Below are positions 43,353-50,809 of a stretch of DNA of 64,000 bases, piece after piece; position 1 is the stretch's first letter; each line of letters starts with the position of its first letter. Both the position numbers and the translations under genes were made by a program. Source of the stretch: JBFMHP01 sp964557295 (GTDB lineage Bacteria; Pseudomonadota; Gammaproteobacteria; RBG-16-57-12). The DNA lies in contig CAZKZP010000014.1 of the NCBI GenBank assembly GCA_964557295.1, positions 3,876 through 67,875 on the forward strand, read 5' to 3'. The notes under the pieces are model-generated. The model had not been told where the DNA came from. It was given only the letters and a program-made list of their open reading frames with translations, and made no database searches.

Positions 43353-43387
43353 ATTGCATTTTCAACACCGCTCATAAGGTCGCCGTC

Positions 43388-44035
43388 ATGCACACCAAAA
43401 GACAATACTCACCGCTGGATCACCTCCTCGGCACCGTGGACATCGGCCTGCGCACCGTGCTGGGCGCCCCGAAGCTCACCGAACGCCCCAATCCCGCCAC
43501 CGGCATCGACGACGGCGCGCTGAGCGAGCAGGAGCGTGCACTGGCCGGACGGCTGATGCGCATCAATCACGCGGGGGAGGTCTCGGCGCAAGGCCTGTAT
43601 GCGGGCCAAGCCTTGACGGCCCAGCTGCCGCAGATCCGCGACAAGATGGAGCGCGCCGCGCTAGAGGAAAACGATCATCTGGAATGGTGCGAGACCCGCG
43701 CCAAGGAGCTCGGCACCCACGTCAGCTACCTCAACCCGGTCTGGTATCTCGGCTCGCTGGCCATCGGCGCCACGGCGGGCTTGATCGGCGACAAATGGAG
43801 CCTGGGATTCGTGGTCGAGACGGAAAAACAGGTGGTGCGCCACCTCGACGAGCATTTAAGCCGCTTGTCGCCGGAGGATCACCGCAGCCGCGCCATCCTC
43901 GAACAGATGAAGGTCGACGAGGCCCATCACGCCACCACCGCGCTGCACGCCGGGGGCGCGGCGCTTCCCGCCCCGGTCAAGCTCATGATGAAACTCACCT
44001 CCAAGGTGATGACCAAGACCGCGTATTGGGTTTAA
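43388..44035 (+). CDS. coq7: 2-polyprenyl-3-methyl-6-methoxy-1,4-benzoquinol hydroxylase (Coq7/UbiF-replacing)
   Basis: Di-iron monooxygenase of ubiquinone synthesis that hydroxylates demethoxyubiquinol. 215 residues from the ATG at 43388. The carboxylate-bridged di-iron ligands are visible: INHAGEVSAQ, ALEENDHLEW, EKQVVRHLDEH and VDEAHHATTA. It lies 36 bases after the GlcF-like gene and is probably co-transcribed with it. Its presence implies ubiquinone and aerobic respiration. The 169-base gap that follows holds no complete gene. Confidence 0.97.
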   Translation: MHTKRQYSPLDHLLGTVDIGLRTVLGAPKLTERPNPATGIDDGALSEQERALAGRLMRINHAGEVSAQGLYAGQALTAQLPQIRDKMERAALEENDHLEWCETRAKELGTHVSYLNPVWYLGSLAIGATAGLIGDKWSLGFVVETEKQVVRHLDEHLSRLSPEDHRSRAILEQMKVDEAHHATTALHAGGAALPAPVKLMMKLTSKVMTKTAYWV

Positions 44036-44204
44036 GCCTTAAACCGCTCGACCCATTCCTTGCTGGTTTCGAGCGCGCCGGCCGACGCTTTGAGGAGGAT
44101 TCCACCTGCACGGTAAACTGGTGCTGGCGTGCGTCTTGCGCCGCCTTACTGCTCGGCGCCATCCTATGTGAATTTCCCTTGCAGAATGAAGGCGTGACGA
44201 TTGC

Positions 44205-44882
44205 TTACGGGCAGACGATCTCGGCAAAGCTGCCCACTTGCGGATGCGCGGCCGCGCGGTCGGGGCGGGTATCACGCACCAGCCAGCAGGTGGCGAACCC
44301 GGCCGTCTTGGCGGCATCGAGCTCTTCCTTGATATCCGATAGAAACAGGATGGCGTCGGGTGGCAATGCCAGTTCGGCCGCGATCCGGCGATAGGAATCC
44401 ACCTCTCGCTTGCCGCCGACGGTGGTATCGAAATAGCCGTGAAACATCGGCGTGAGGTCGCCGTATTCGGTGTGCGCGAACAGCAATTGTTGCGCCTTCA
44501 CCGAACCGGAGGAATACACATACAGCCGCAGGCCCATGGCCGACCACTCGCACAGGCGGCTGTAGGCATCGGGATAGATGTGCCCTTGATAGTCACCGTT
44601 GCGATAGCCCGTCTCCCACAACATGCCCTGCAGGGCCTTGAGCGGGGTGATCTTGCGGTCTTGGTCGATCCATTCGATCAGTTGGGCGATGGCTTGATCG
44701 ATCGCGAGCGCCTTGCCGGCCTCGCGGGAGACGGCCTCCAACTGGGCCTGCACCTGGGGATCATTGGCGTGCGCGCGCACGAAGCTGGCGATGTGCGCGC
44801 GGGCATAGGGGAACAACACCTCGTGGACAAAGGAGATCGACGAGGTGGTGCCCTCGATGTCGGTGACGATGGCCTGGATCAT
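44205..44882 (-). CDS. mtnC: acireductone synthase (enolase-phosphatase)
   Basis: Methionine salvage enzyme of the HAD superfamily, 225 residues. The motif IVTDIEGTTSSISFV (catalytic Asp, with the family Glu) is at the start, YVYSSGSVKAQ is motif II, and GGKREVDSY with LFLSDIKEELDAA are motifs III and IV. The ATG at 44882 overlaps the mtnD stop by four bases. It converts the diketo phosphate to acireductone for MtnD. Confidence 0.96.
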   Translation of the reverse strand: MIQAIVTDIEGTTSSISFVHEVLFPYARAHIASFVRAHANDPQVQAQLEAVSREAGKALAIDQAIAQLIEWIDQDRKITPLKALQGMLWETGYRNGDYQGHIYPDAYSRLCEWSAMGLRLYVYSSGSVKAQQLLFAHTEYGDLTPMFHGYFDTTVGGKREVDSYRRIAAELALPPDAILFLSDIKEELDAAKTAGFATCWLVRDTRPDRAAAHPQVGSFAEIVCP

Positions 44883-45439
44883 GCGAACTGGCGCTGGAAC
44901 TGCTCGAAGCTCGGGAAGCGCGCGGCGATCGGGTTTTCCGTGTACTTGGCCACCCAGCCCTCGGGCGTGGTGAACAAGCGGATGCACTTGAAGCTCGGCT
45001 CCTCGCCCATGTCGAACCAGTGCGGGGTGTTGTCCGGCACGCTGATCAGATCGCCGGCCTCGCACAGCAGCCCGTAGACCTTGGCGCCGGCGTGGATGTA
45101 GAACAGGCCTTGGCCGTCGACGAAGAAGCGCACCTCGAAATCGGTGTGGATGTGCTCGCTCAAGAATTTATTGCGCAGCGCCGCGCGGTCCGGATGGTCC
45201 GGGCGCAGGGCGATGACATCGACCGACTGGAAATCGTAGGCCTGCATCAGCCGGTCGACATCGCGGCGGTAGGCCGCGAGCACCTGTTCCTGGGAGGGTG
45301 CGTCACCCAATTCCTGGGTGGCCTCCCAGCGCTCGAAACGCACGCCCAAAGGCTCCAGGCGCGCGGCGATCAACTCATCATCATTGATCACCTCGGCCGG
45401 TGTGCCGCCCTTTTCGGAATAGATCGCCAGGATAGTCAT
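44879..45439 (-). CDS. mtnD: acireductone dioxygenase (ARD)
   Basis: Metal-dependent cupin that cleaves acireductone to the methionine precursor keto-acid (iron form) or to off-pathway products (nickel form). 186 residues with metal ligands in the EHIHTDFEVRFFVDGQG motif (about 100) and PHWFDMGEEP (about 140). It lies upstream of mtnC and downstream of speD; the spermidine pathway generates the methylthioadenosine that this route recycles. Confidence 0.96.
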   Translation of the reverse strand: MTILAIYSEKGGTPAEVINDDELIAARLEPLGVRFERWEATQELGDAPSQEQVLAAYRRDVDRLMQAYDFQSVDVIALRPDHPDRAALRNKFLSEHIHTDFEVRFFVDGQGLFYIHAGAKVYGLLCEAGDLISVPDNTPHWFDMGEEPSFKCIRLFTTPEGWVAKYTENPIAARFPSFEQFQRQFA

Positions 45440-45499
45440 GTCGCAGTCCTCCTCGTGGCCAAATATGGATGATGAGCGTATGCCCGGTCCGCCCGCGCG

Positions 45500-46303
45500 T
45501 TAGTCCGGCATCTTGGTGATGTTCTGTCCGTAGAAGATCTCGAGCATCTCGCGCTTGAGATTCTTCCGGATGCGCTGCATCTCGGTCTTGGAATAATCGC
45601 TCTCCGTCGAGCCGAAGAGATAGTTATCGATGTCCAGCTTCTTGAGCATCATCTTGGTATGGAAGATGTTCTCCTGATAGACGTTGACATCGATCATCTC
45701 GTAGAGCTCCTGGGTATCCTTGGCGATGAAGTTCTGGATCGAGTTGATCTTGTGGTCGATGAAGTGCTTCTTGCCGGTGATGTCGCGCGTGAAACCGCGC
45801 ACGCGGTAGTCCATGGTCACGATATCGGAATCGAAGCTGTGGATCAGGTAGTTCAAGGCGCGCAGCGGCGAGATCCGGCCGCAGGTCGACACATCGATAT
45901 CAGCGCGGAAGGTGCTGATGCCCTTTTCCGGATCGGGATGGGTCTCGGGATAGGTGTGCACCGTGATGTGGCTCTTGTCGAGATGGGCGACGACGTAATC
46001 CGGCAGCGGTCCCGGCTGCTCGACATCGGAGACCTCCGGCACGATGGGCTCCTCGGAGATCAGCATGGTGACCGAGGCGCCTTGCGGATCGTAGTCCTGG
46101 CGCGCGATGTTCAGGATGTTGGCGCCGATGATATTGGCCACGTCGGTGAGGATATTGGTCAGACGCTCGGCGTTGTATTCCTCGTCGATATATTCGATAT
46201 ACGCCTGGCGCTCGGCGGCGGTGTTGGCATAGCAAATATCATAAATATTGAAGCTCAGGGTCTTGGTCAGATTGTTGAACCCATGGAGCTTCAATTTCTT
46301 CAT
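45500..46303 (-). CDS. speD: S-adenosylmethionine decarboxylase (E. coli type)
   Basis: Makes decarboxylated AdoMet for spermidine. The N-terminus MKKLKLHGFNNLTKTLSF matches the E. coli class; 267 residues, as in that class. The self-processing site is the Lys-Ser bond in LDKSHITVHTYPE (about 110), where the Ser becomes the pyruvoyl cofactor. Further motifs are TFRADIDVSTCG and DYRVRGFTRDI. An ATG nine bases upstream (46312) is also possible. No speE is in view. The upstream region contains structured repeat copy B, which would be in or near the leader. Confidence 0.96.
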   Translation of the reverse strand: MKKLKLHGFNNLTKTLSFNIYDICYANTAAERQAYIEYIDEEYNAERLTNILTDVANIIGANILNIARQDYDPQGASVTMLISEEPIVPEVSDVEQPGPLPDYVVAHLDKSHITVHTYPETHPDPEKGISTFRADIDVSTCGRISPLRALNYLIHSFDSDIVTMDYRVRGFTRDITGKKHFIDHKINSIQNFIAKDTQELYEMIDVNVYQENIFHTKMMLKKLDIDNYLFGSTESDYSKTEMQRIRKNLKREMLEIFYGQNITKMPD

Positions 46304-46390
46304 CGATCTCATTACTGCCCTACCCTCTCAAGAATGTGGACCCACACCGAACCCCCGCCAGCCGGGGGCGGGTATTATGCCTTATTTTTA

Positions 46391-46545
46391 GCCAAGCAAC
46401 CTCTGATTTTAGAAGGCCCCGGCGGCACAGGGCGGTGCCGCCATTTTCGCCGGCGATAAGCCATTGAAAATGAAGGAAAGCAACAATGTCGTTTTCGTCT
46501 TCCCTGCCCTGAAAATTCCCGGGCGGGATGGTTCAGAGCTTCGCC
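46391..46545. repeat. structured intergenic repeat, copy B
   Basis: About 155 bases aligning with 8821-8976. It contains an imperfect CCTCT...AGAAGG-type hairpin, a perfect 8-bp hairpin GGCGGCAC/GTGCCGCC (46421-46442), and the conserved AATGAAGGAAAGCAA ... CTGCCCTGAAAATTC tail. Its end overlaps the last codons of the VOC gene. On the minus strand it lies about 80 bases upstream of speD, just as copy A lies upstream of a minus-strand gene. Confidence 0.6.
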
Positions 46546-46940
46546 AAAGGTGGATGGTAAATCATCTGCACCGTGTTGCCATCGGGATCGAAGCAATAAA
46601 AGCTCACCGCCCCGTCGCGGTGCTGGCGCGGCCGGGTCTTCATCTTGACGCCATGCGCGATGAGAAAATCGTACCAGGCCTGCACATCGGCCGGGGTCTT
46701 CAGGATGAACCCCAGGTGATCCAGGCGCTGGAATCCCGCGTCCTGAACCTCGCCGCTCACCCGGTGCAGGGCCAGGTTGTCATGGCCGGAGGTCAGATAG
46801 ACATTGTCGGCGTCCGGCTGCCATTCCAGCGTCATGCCGAGGAGTTCGCCGTAGAAATGCCGGCAGGCGTCGAATTGCCGCACGAACAGGGCGATGTGGC
46901 GCATGCCTGCGGTGGGATTGGGCCGTTGCATCTGCATCAC
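46533..46940 (-). CDS. VOC (glyoxalase/bleomycin resistance fold) family protein
   Basis: 135 residues with two beta-alpha-beta-beta-beta modules: MRHIALFVRQFDACRHFYGELLGM then HLGFILKTPADVQAWYDFL and the metal-ligand-type FYCFDPDGNTVQMIYHP. His (about 15), His (about 80) and Glu/Gln positions could bind a metal. The substrate is unknown. The start overlaps the OsmC gene stop by four bases. Confidence 0.9.
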   Translation of the reverse strand: MMQMQRPNPTAGMRHIALFVRQFDACRHFYGELLGMTLEWQPDADNVYLTSGHDNLALHRVSGEVQDAGFQRLDHLGFILKTPADVQAWYDFLIAHGVKMKTRPRQHRDGAVSFYCFDPDGNTVQMIYHPPLAKL

Positions 46941-47362
46941 GCCGTGGCCGTCTCGCGGATCTCGAAATCATGAGTGATCTGCGCGGTCTTGCCCAGCATG
47001 ATCGAGGCCGAGCAGTACTTCTCGGCCGACAACTTCACCGCCCGCTCCACCTGTTTCTCGGACAACCCGGAACCGGTGACGATGAAATGAACGTGGATGC
47101 GCGTGAAGACCTTGGGCTCGGTCTCGGCGCGCTCGGCGGTCAGCTCCGCCACGCAATCGCTGACCGGCTGGCGCGCCTTTTTCAGGATGAGCACCACGTC
47201 GATGGACGAGCACCCCCCCATCCCGAGCAGCAGCAGCTCCATCGGCCGCACGCCGAGATTGCGGCCGCCGACCTCCGTCGAACCATCCATGACCACGGCG
47301 TGACCGCTGCCCGACTCGCCGACGAACATCACATCCTGCACCCACTTGATTCGCGCCTTCAT
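46937..47362 (-). CDS. OsmC/YhfA family protein
   Basis: 141 residues with the OsmC fold. A conserved Cys in LLLGMGGCSSIDVVLILKK (about 51) and a second in AEKYCSASIMLGKTA (about 115) form the peroxidatic/resolving pair. The short YhfA-like form is of uncertain role, possibly thiol-dependent peroxide defence. Translationally coupled to the VOC gene downstream and divergent from crp. Confidence 0.92.
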   Translation of the reverse strand: MKARIKWVQDVMFVGESGSGHAVVMDGSTEVGGRNLGVRPMELLLLGMGGCSSIDVVLILKKARQPVSDCVAELTAERAETEPKVFTRIHVHFIVTGSGLSEKQVERAVKLSAEKYCSASIMLGKTAQITHDFEIRETATA

Positions 47363-47504
47363 GTTTCCACCTGATCTATACTCACCCAGTCAAAGTTCGG
47401 ATATGATAACTTATTCGCGGCACAGGCTCATTACTTCGCACAAAATCCCCCTTTTAGTTATATACTCAAACGAACGCATGCATACACATTAAGGTCGAAC
47501 AACT

Positions 47505-48143
47505 ATGCCATTGATCAGGCCACCTCGCGACAACCCAGCAATCAGCCGTTTCCTGGAACACTGCCATCGTCGGAAATACCCCTCCAAGAGCCTCATCATC
47601 TACGCCGGTGATCATCCCGAGGTGTTGTACTACATCATCGAGGGCTCCGTGACCGTGCTGATCGAAGACGAAGACGGCCGCGAAATCGTCCTCGCCTATC
47701 TCAACGCGGGCGATTTTTTCGGTGAAATGGGGCTGTTCGACAAGGAAGCGCAAGGCCGCAGCGCCTGGATCCGCGCCCGTTCCGAATGCGAGGTGGCGGA
47801 AATCAGTTACGACAAATTCCGCCAGCTCTCGAAAGAGAATCCGGACATCCTGTTCGAGCTGGCCACCCAAATGGCCTTGCGCTTGCGCAACACCAGCCGC
47901 AAGGTCGGCCATCTGGCCTTCATGGATGTCACCGGCCGCGTCGCCCGCACCCTGCTGGATCTGGCCAAGCAGCCTGACTCCATGACCCATCCCGACGGCA
48001 TGCAGATCAAGATCACGCGCCAGGAACTCGGGCGCATCGTGGGATGCTCCCGCGAAATGGTCGGCAAGGTGTTGAAGAATCTGGAAGAGCAGGGCTTGAT
48101 TCAGGTCAGCGGTAAGACCATCGTCGTGCACGGGACGAGATGA
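47505..48143 (+). CDS. crp: CRP/Vfr-type cyclic-AMP-dependent transcriptional regulator
   Basis: 212 residues: N-terminal cyclic nucleotide-binding barrel with the cAMP phosphate-binding GDFFGEMGLFDKEAQGRSAW (Arg/Ser, about 75-92), a long dimer helix with cAMP-contacting Thr/Ser, and a C-terminal winged helix with TRQELGRIVGCSREMVGKVL (about 168-188) matching the DNA-recognition RE of CRP. This indicates real cAMP-CRP specificity (TGTGA boxes), as in Vfr. It lies beside trpC, convergent with it, as in Pseudomonas, and a REP pair separates them. Confidence 0.95.
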   Translation: MPLIRPPRDNPAISRFLEHCHRRKYPSKSLIIYAGDHPEVLYYIIEGSVTVLIEDEDGREIVLAYLNAGDFFGEMGLFDKEAQGRSAWIRARSECEVAEISYDKFRQLSKENPDILFELATQMALRLRNTSRKVGHLAFMDVTGRVARTLLDLAKQPDSMTHPDGMQIKITRQELGRIVGCSREMVGKVLKNLEEQGLIQVSGKTIVVHGTR

Positions 48144-48168
48144 GAACTGGGGGCTTCAAGAGTCTCTA

Positions 48169-48234
48169 ATCGCATGCTAAAGCATGCTCCTACATGCGCT
48201 GGTATTGTTGTAGGAGCCATCTTCAGATGGCGAT
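48169..48234. repeat. REP pair (REPIN-like) between crp and trpC
   Basis: Two inverted copies of the pattern TGTAGGAGC-palindrome-GCGAT: one reversed at 48169-48194 (palindrome AGCATGC..GCATGCT) and one direct at 48209-48234 (CCATCTTCAGATGG). This is the GTAGGAGC class of REP known in Pseudomonas and relatives, mobilised by RAYT transposases; none is seen here. It lies between convergent genes. Confidence 0.8.
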
Positions 48235-48257
48235 GTTTTTGTACAGTCCCCTTAGCC

Positions 48258-49076
48258 TTAAAAAAACCCAAACAGCTCTGCCAGTTTCTCCCCCGGCTCG
48301 GCCGCGCGCATGAAGGCCTCGCCGACCAGGAAGGCGTTGACCCGATGCTCGCGCATCAAGCTCACATCGGCCGGTGTCAGGATGCCGCTTTCCGTGACCA
48401 CGATGCGATCCTTCGGAATCACGGGCAGCATATCCAACGTGGTATTCAAACTCACATCAAAGCTGCGCAGATCCCGATTATTGATCCCCACCAAGGGCAG
48501 CTTGAGCGGCAGCATGCGCTTCAGCTCTTCTCGATTGTGGACTTCCACCAGCACATCCATCTTCAGCCGCAAGGCCAATGTGGTTAGATCCCGCAGTTGC
48601 GCGTCATCGAGCGCGGCGGCGATCAGCAGGATGCAATCGGCGCCGATGGCGCGGGCCTCGTAGACCTGATAGGGATCGATGATGAAATCCTTGCGGATTA
48701 CCGGCAGCCCGCAGGCCGCACGCGCCTGTTCGAGATACCGCTCGCTGCCTTGGAAAAAATCGGCGTCGGTGAGCACCGACAGGCATGCCGCCCCGGCCTG
48801 TTCATAGCTCCGGGCGATGGCGGCCGGATCGAAGTCCGCGCGGATCACCCCCTTGCTGGGCGAGGCCTTCTTGATCTCGGCGATCACCGCCGCGTGGCCG
48901 GCGGCCAGCTTGGCTTGGATCGCCGGCACAAAGCCGCGTGGCGCCGAGGCCTGCGCGGCACGCGCCGACAATTCAGCGATCGAAATCCGCTGACTGCGCT
49001 CGGCGATCTCCTCGATCTTGCGCTGGAGGATCTTTTTCAGGATGTCGGGGGTGTCGTGGGGCATCAAACTACTCAT
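48258..49076 (-). CDS. trpC: indole-3-glycerol phosphate synthase
   Basis: 272-residue TIM barrel catalysing ring closure in tryptophan synthesis, monofunctional without a trpF domain. Motifs: AEIKKASPSKGVIRADFDP near the N-terminus, FFQGSERYL, PVIRKDFIIDPYQV, DVLVEVHNREEL, and LVGINNRDLRSFDV. Its ATG follows the trpD stop directly (TAAATG). It is the last gene of the trp operon, convergent with crp. Confidence 0.98.
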   Translation of the reverse strand: MSSLMPHDTPDILKKILQRKIEEIAERSQRISIAELSARAAQASAPRGFVPAIQAKLAAGHAAVIAEIKKASPSKGVIRADFDPAAIARSYEQAGAACLSVLTDADFFQGSERYLEQARAACGLPVIRKDFIIDPYQVYEARAIGADCILLIAAALDDAQLRDLTTLALRLKMDVLVEVHNREELKRMLPLKLPLVGINNRDLRSFDVSLNTTLDMLPVIPKDRIVVTESGILTPADVSLMREHRVNAFLVGEAFMRAAEPGEKLAELFGFF

Positions 49077-50093
49077 TTACAGCCCTTGGGTGAACTCGGC
49101 CAGCGCGCGCAATTTGGCGGCCGCCGCGCCCGAGGCGATCACCTCCTGGGCCTTTTCGATGCCCTCGGGCAGGCATGAGGTGATTCCTGCCGCGTAGATC
49201 GCCGCACCCGCGTTCAGCACCACGATGTCGCGCGCCGGGCCGGGCTCGTTATTGAGCGCCGCGCGGATCATCGCCAGGCTCTCCTGCGCGCTGGCCACCG
49301 CCAGCGCCTGGATGTCGCCGCGCGGGATGCCGAAGTGCTCGGGCTCGATGGTATAGCAGCGCACCGCGCCGTCCTTGAGCTCGGCCACCTGGGTGGGCGC
49401 GGCGATGCTGATCTCATCCAGCCCGTCCTCGGCGTGCACCACCAGCACATGCGCGCTGCCGAGCTGCTTCAACACCTCGGCCAGTGGTTCGACCCATTGT
49501 TTACTGAACACGCCGAGCACCTGGTTCGGCGCCCCGGCCGGATTGGTCAGCGGCCCGAGCAGATTGAAGAGGGTGCGCACGCCCATTTCGCGGCGCGGGC
49601 CGATGGCGTGCTTCATCGCCCCGTGGTGCAGCGGCGCGAACATGAAGCCCACGCCGACCTCGTTGATGCAGCGGGCGACCTGCTCCGCCGTGAGATCGAG
49701 TTTCACGCCCGCGGCCTCCAGCACATCCGCGCTGCCCGAGCTGCTGGAGATGGAGCGATTGCCGTGCTTGGCCACCTTGGCGCCGGCGGCCGCCACCACG
49801 AAGGCGCTGGCGGTGGAGACGTTGAAGGTCTTGGCGCCGTCGCCGCCGGTGCCGCAGGTATCGACCAGGTGCGGGCCGCGCACCTCGACGCGCGTGGCCA
49901 GCTCGCGCATCACGCGCGCGGCGGCGGCGATCTCATCGACCGTCTCACCCTTCATGCGCAGACCGATCAAGAACCCGCCGATCTGAGCCGGGGTCGCCGC
50001 GCCGGTCATGATCAGACGCATCACCTCGGCCATCTCGGCCGAGGTCAGATCGCGCCGTTCTGTGACCGCGCGCAACGCCGCTTGCATATCCAT
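49077..50093 (-). CDS. trpD: anthranilate phosphoribosyltransferase
   Basis: 338 residues. It transfers phosphoribose to anthranilate. Motifs: VDTCGTGGDGAKTFNVST (about 75-95), KHGNRSISSSSGSADVLEAAGV, FMFAPLHHGAMKH and RTLFNLLGPLTNPA, all conserved. Between trpG and trpC, in the usual order. Confidence 0.98.
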   Translation of the reverse strand: MDMQAALRAVTERRDLTSAEMAEVMRLIMTGAATPAQIGGFLIGLRMKGETVDEIAAAARVMRELATRVEVRGPHLVDTCGTGGDGAKTFNVSTASAFVVAAAGAKVAKHGNRSISSSSGSADVLEAAGVKLDLTAEQVARCINEVGVGFMFAPLHHGAMKHAIGPRREMGVRTLFNLLGPLTNPAGAPNQVLGVFSKQWVEPLAEVLKQLGSAHVLVVHAEDGLDEISIAAPTQVAELKDGAVRCYTIEPEHFGIPRGDIQALAVASAQESLAMIRAALNNEPGPARDIVVLNAGAAIYAAGITSCLPEGIEKAQEVIASGAAAAKLRALAEFTQGL

Positions 50094-50110
50094 GGTATCG
50101 CCCTCGTGGT

Positions 50111-50707
50111 TCAGGCCCGCCGGCCCGAGGTCTGGCTGAGAAAGTTGGCGAGCAGCGCATGCCCGTGCTGAGTGAGGATCGACTCGGGATGAAACTGCAC
50201 GCCCTCGATGTGGTACTGCCGGTGGCGCACGCCCATGATCTCGTCGAAGCCGCCGTGCTCATCCTGCGTCCAGGCCGTGATCTCCAGGCATTCCGGCAGG
50301 CTCGCCCGCTCGATCACCAGCGAGTGGTAGCGGGTCGCCTCCAGCGGATTGGCCAGCCCTGTGAACACCCCGAGGTCGTGGTGATGGATCAGCGAGGTCT
50401 TGCCGTGCATGATGTGCTTGGCGTGGATCACCTTGCCGCCGAAGGCCTGGCCGATGCTCTGATGCCCGAGGCAGACGCCGAGGATCGGCAGGCGCCCCTT
50501 GAAATGGTCGAGCACCGCAAGCGAAATGCCCGCCTCGTTGGGCGTGCACGGCCCCGGCGAGATCACGATGCGCTCAGGGGCGAGGCGCTCGATCTCCTCC
50601 AGCGTGATCTGGTCGTTGCGGTGCACCTGCACCTCGGCGCCCAGCTCGCCCAGATATTGGACGAGGTTGTAGGTGAAGGAGTCGTAATTGTCGATCATCA
50701 GCAGCAT
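50111..50707 (-). CDS. trpG: anthranilate synthase glutamine amidotransferase component
   Basis: 198-residue class I glutamine amidotransferase. MLLMIDNYDSFTYNLVQYL at the start, the active-site GVCLGHQSIGQAFGG (Cys about 79) and the HPES triad end (about 170) are present. It supplies ammonia to TrpE. In this genome trpE lies 8 kb upstream, because a cluster is inserted between them. Confidence 0.98.
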   Translation of the reverse strand: MLLMIDNYDSFTYNLVQYLGELGAEVQVHRNDQITLEEIERLAPERIVISPGPCTPNEAGISLAVLDHFKGRLPILGVCLGHQSIGQAFGGKVIHAKHIMHGKTSLIHHHDLGVFTGLANPLEATRYHSLVIERASLPECLEITAWTQDEHGGFDEIMGVRHRQYHIEGVQFHPESILTQHGHALLANFLSQTSGRRA

Positions 50708-50809
50708 AAACGCCGCACCTTCCGGAATTCGGGTAATGGGACCATATCGCGGGACAAAGAAGCGTAATTTAACCCGGAATGCACCGCGGGCGAAACCCCC
50801 TTGGCTGCC

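Noticed and set aside
44036..44140. Minus-strand reading RAGGILLKASAGALETSKEW... ending at a stop just after coq7
   Set aside because: It looks like a protein C-terminus of about 25 residues, but has no start, no upstream body and no family I can name. It may be a remnant or chance.
46375..46596. 73-codon minus-strand open frame before speD
   Set aside because: It overlaps the VOC gene end and coincides with structured repeat copy B; no independent coding evidence.
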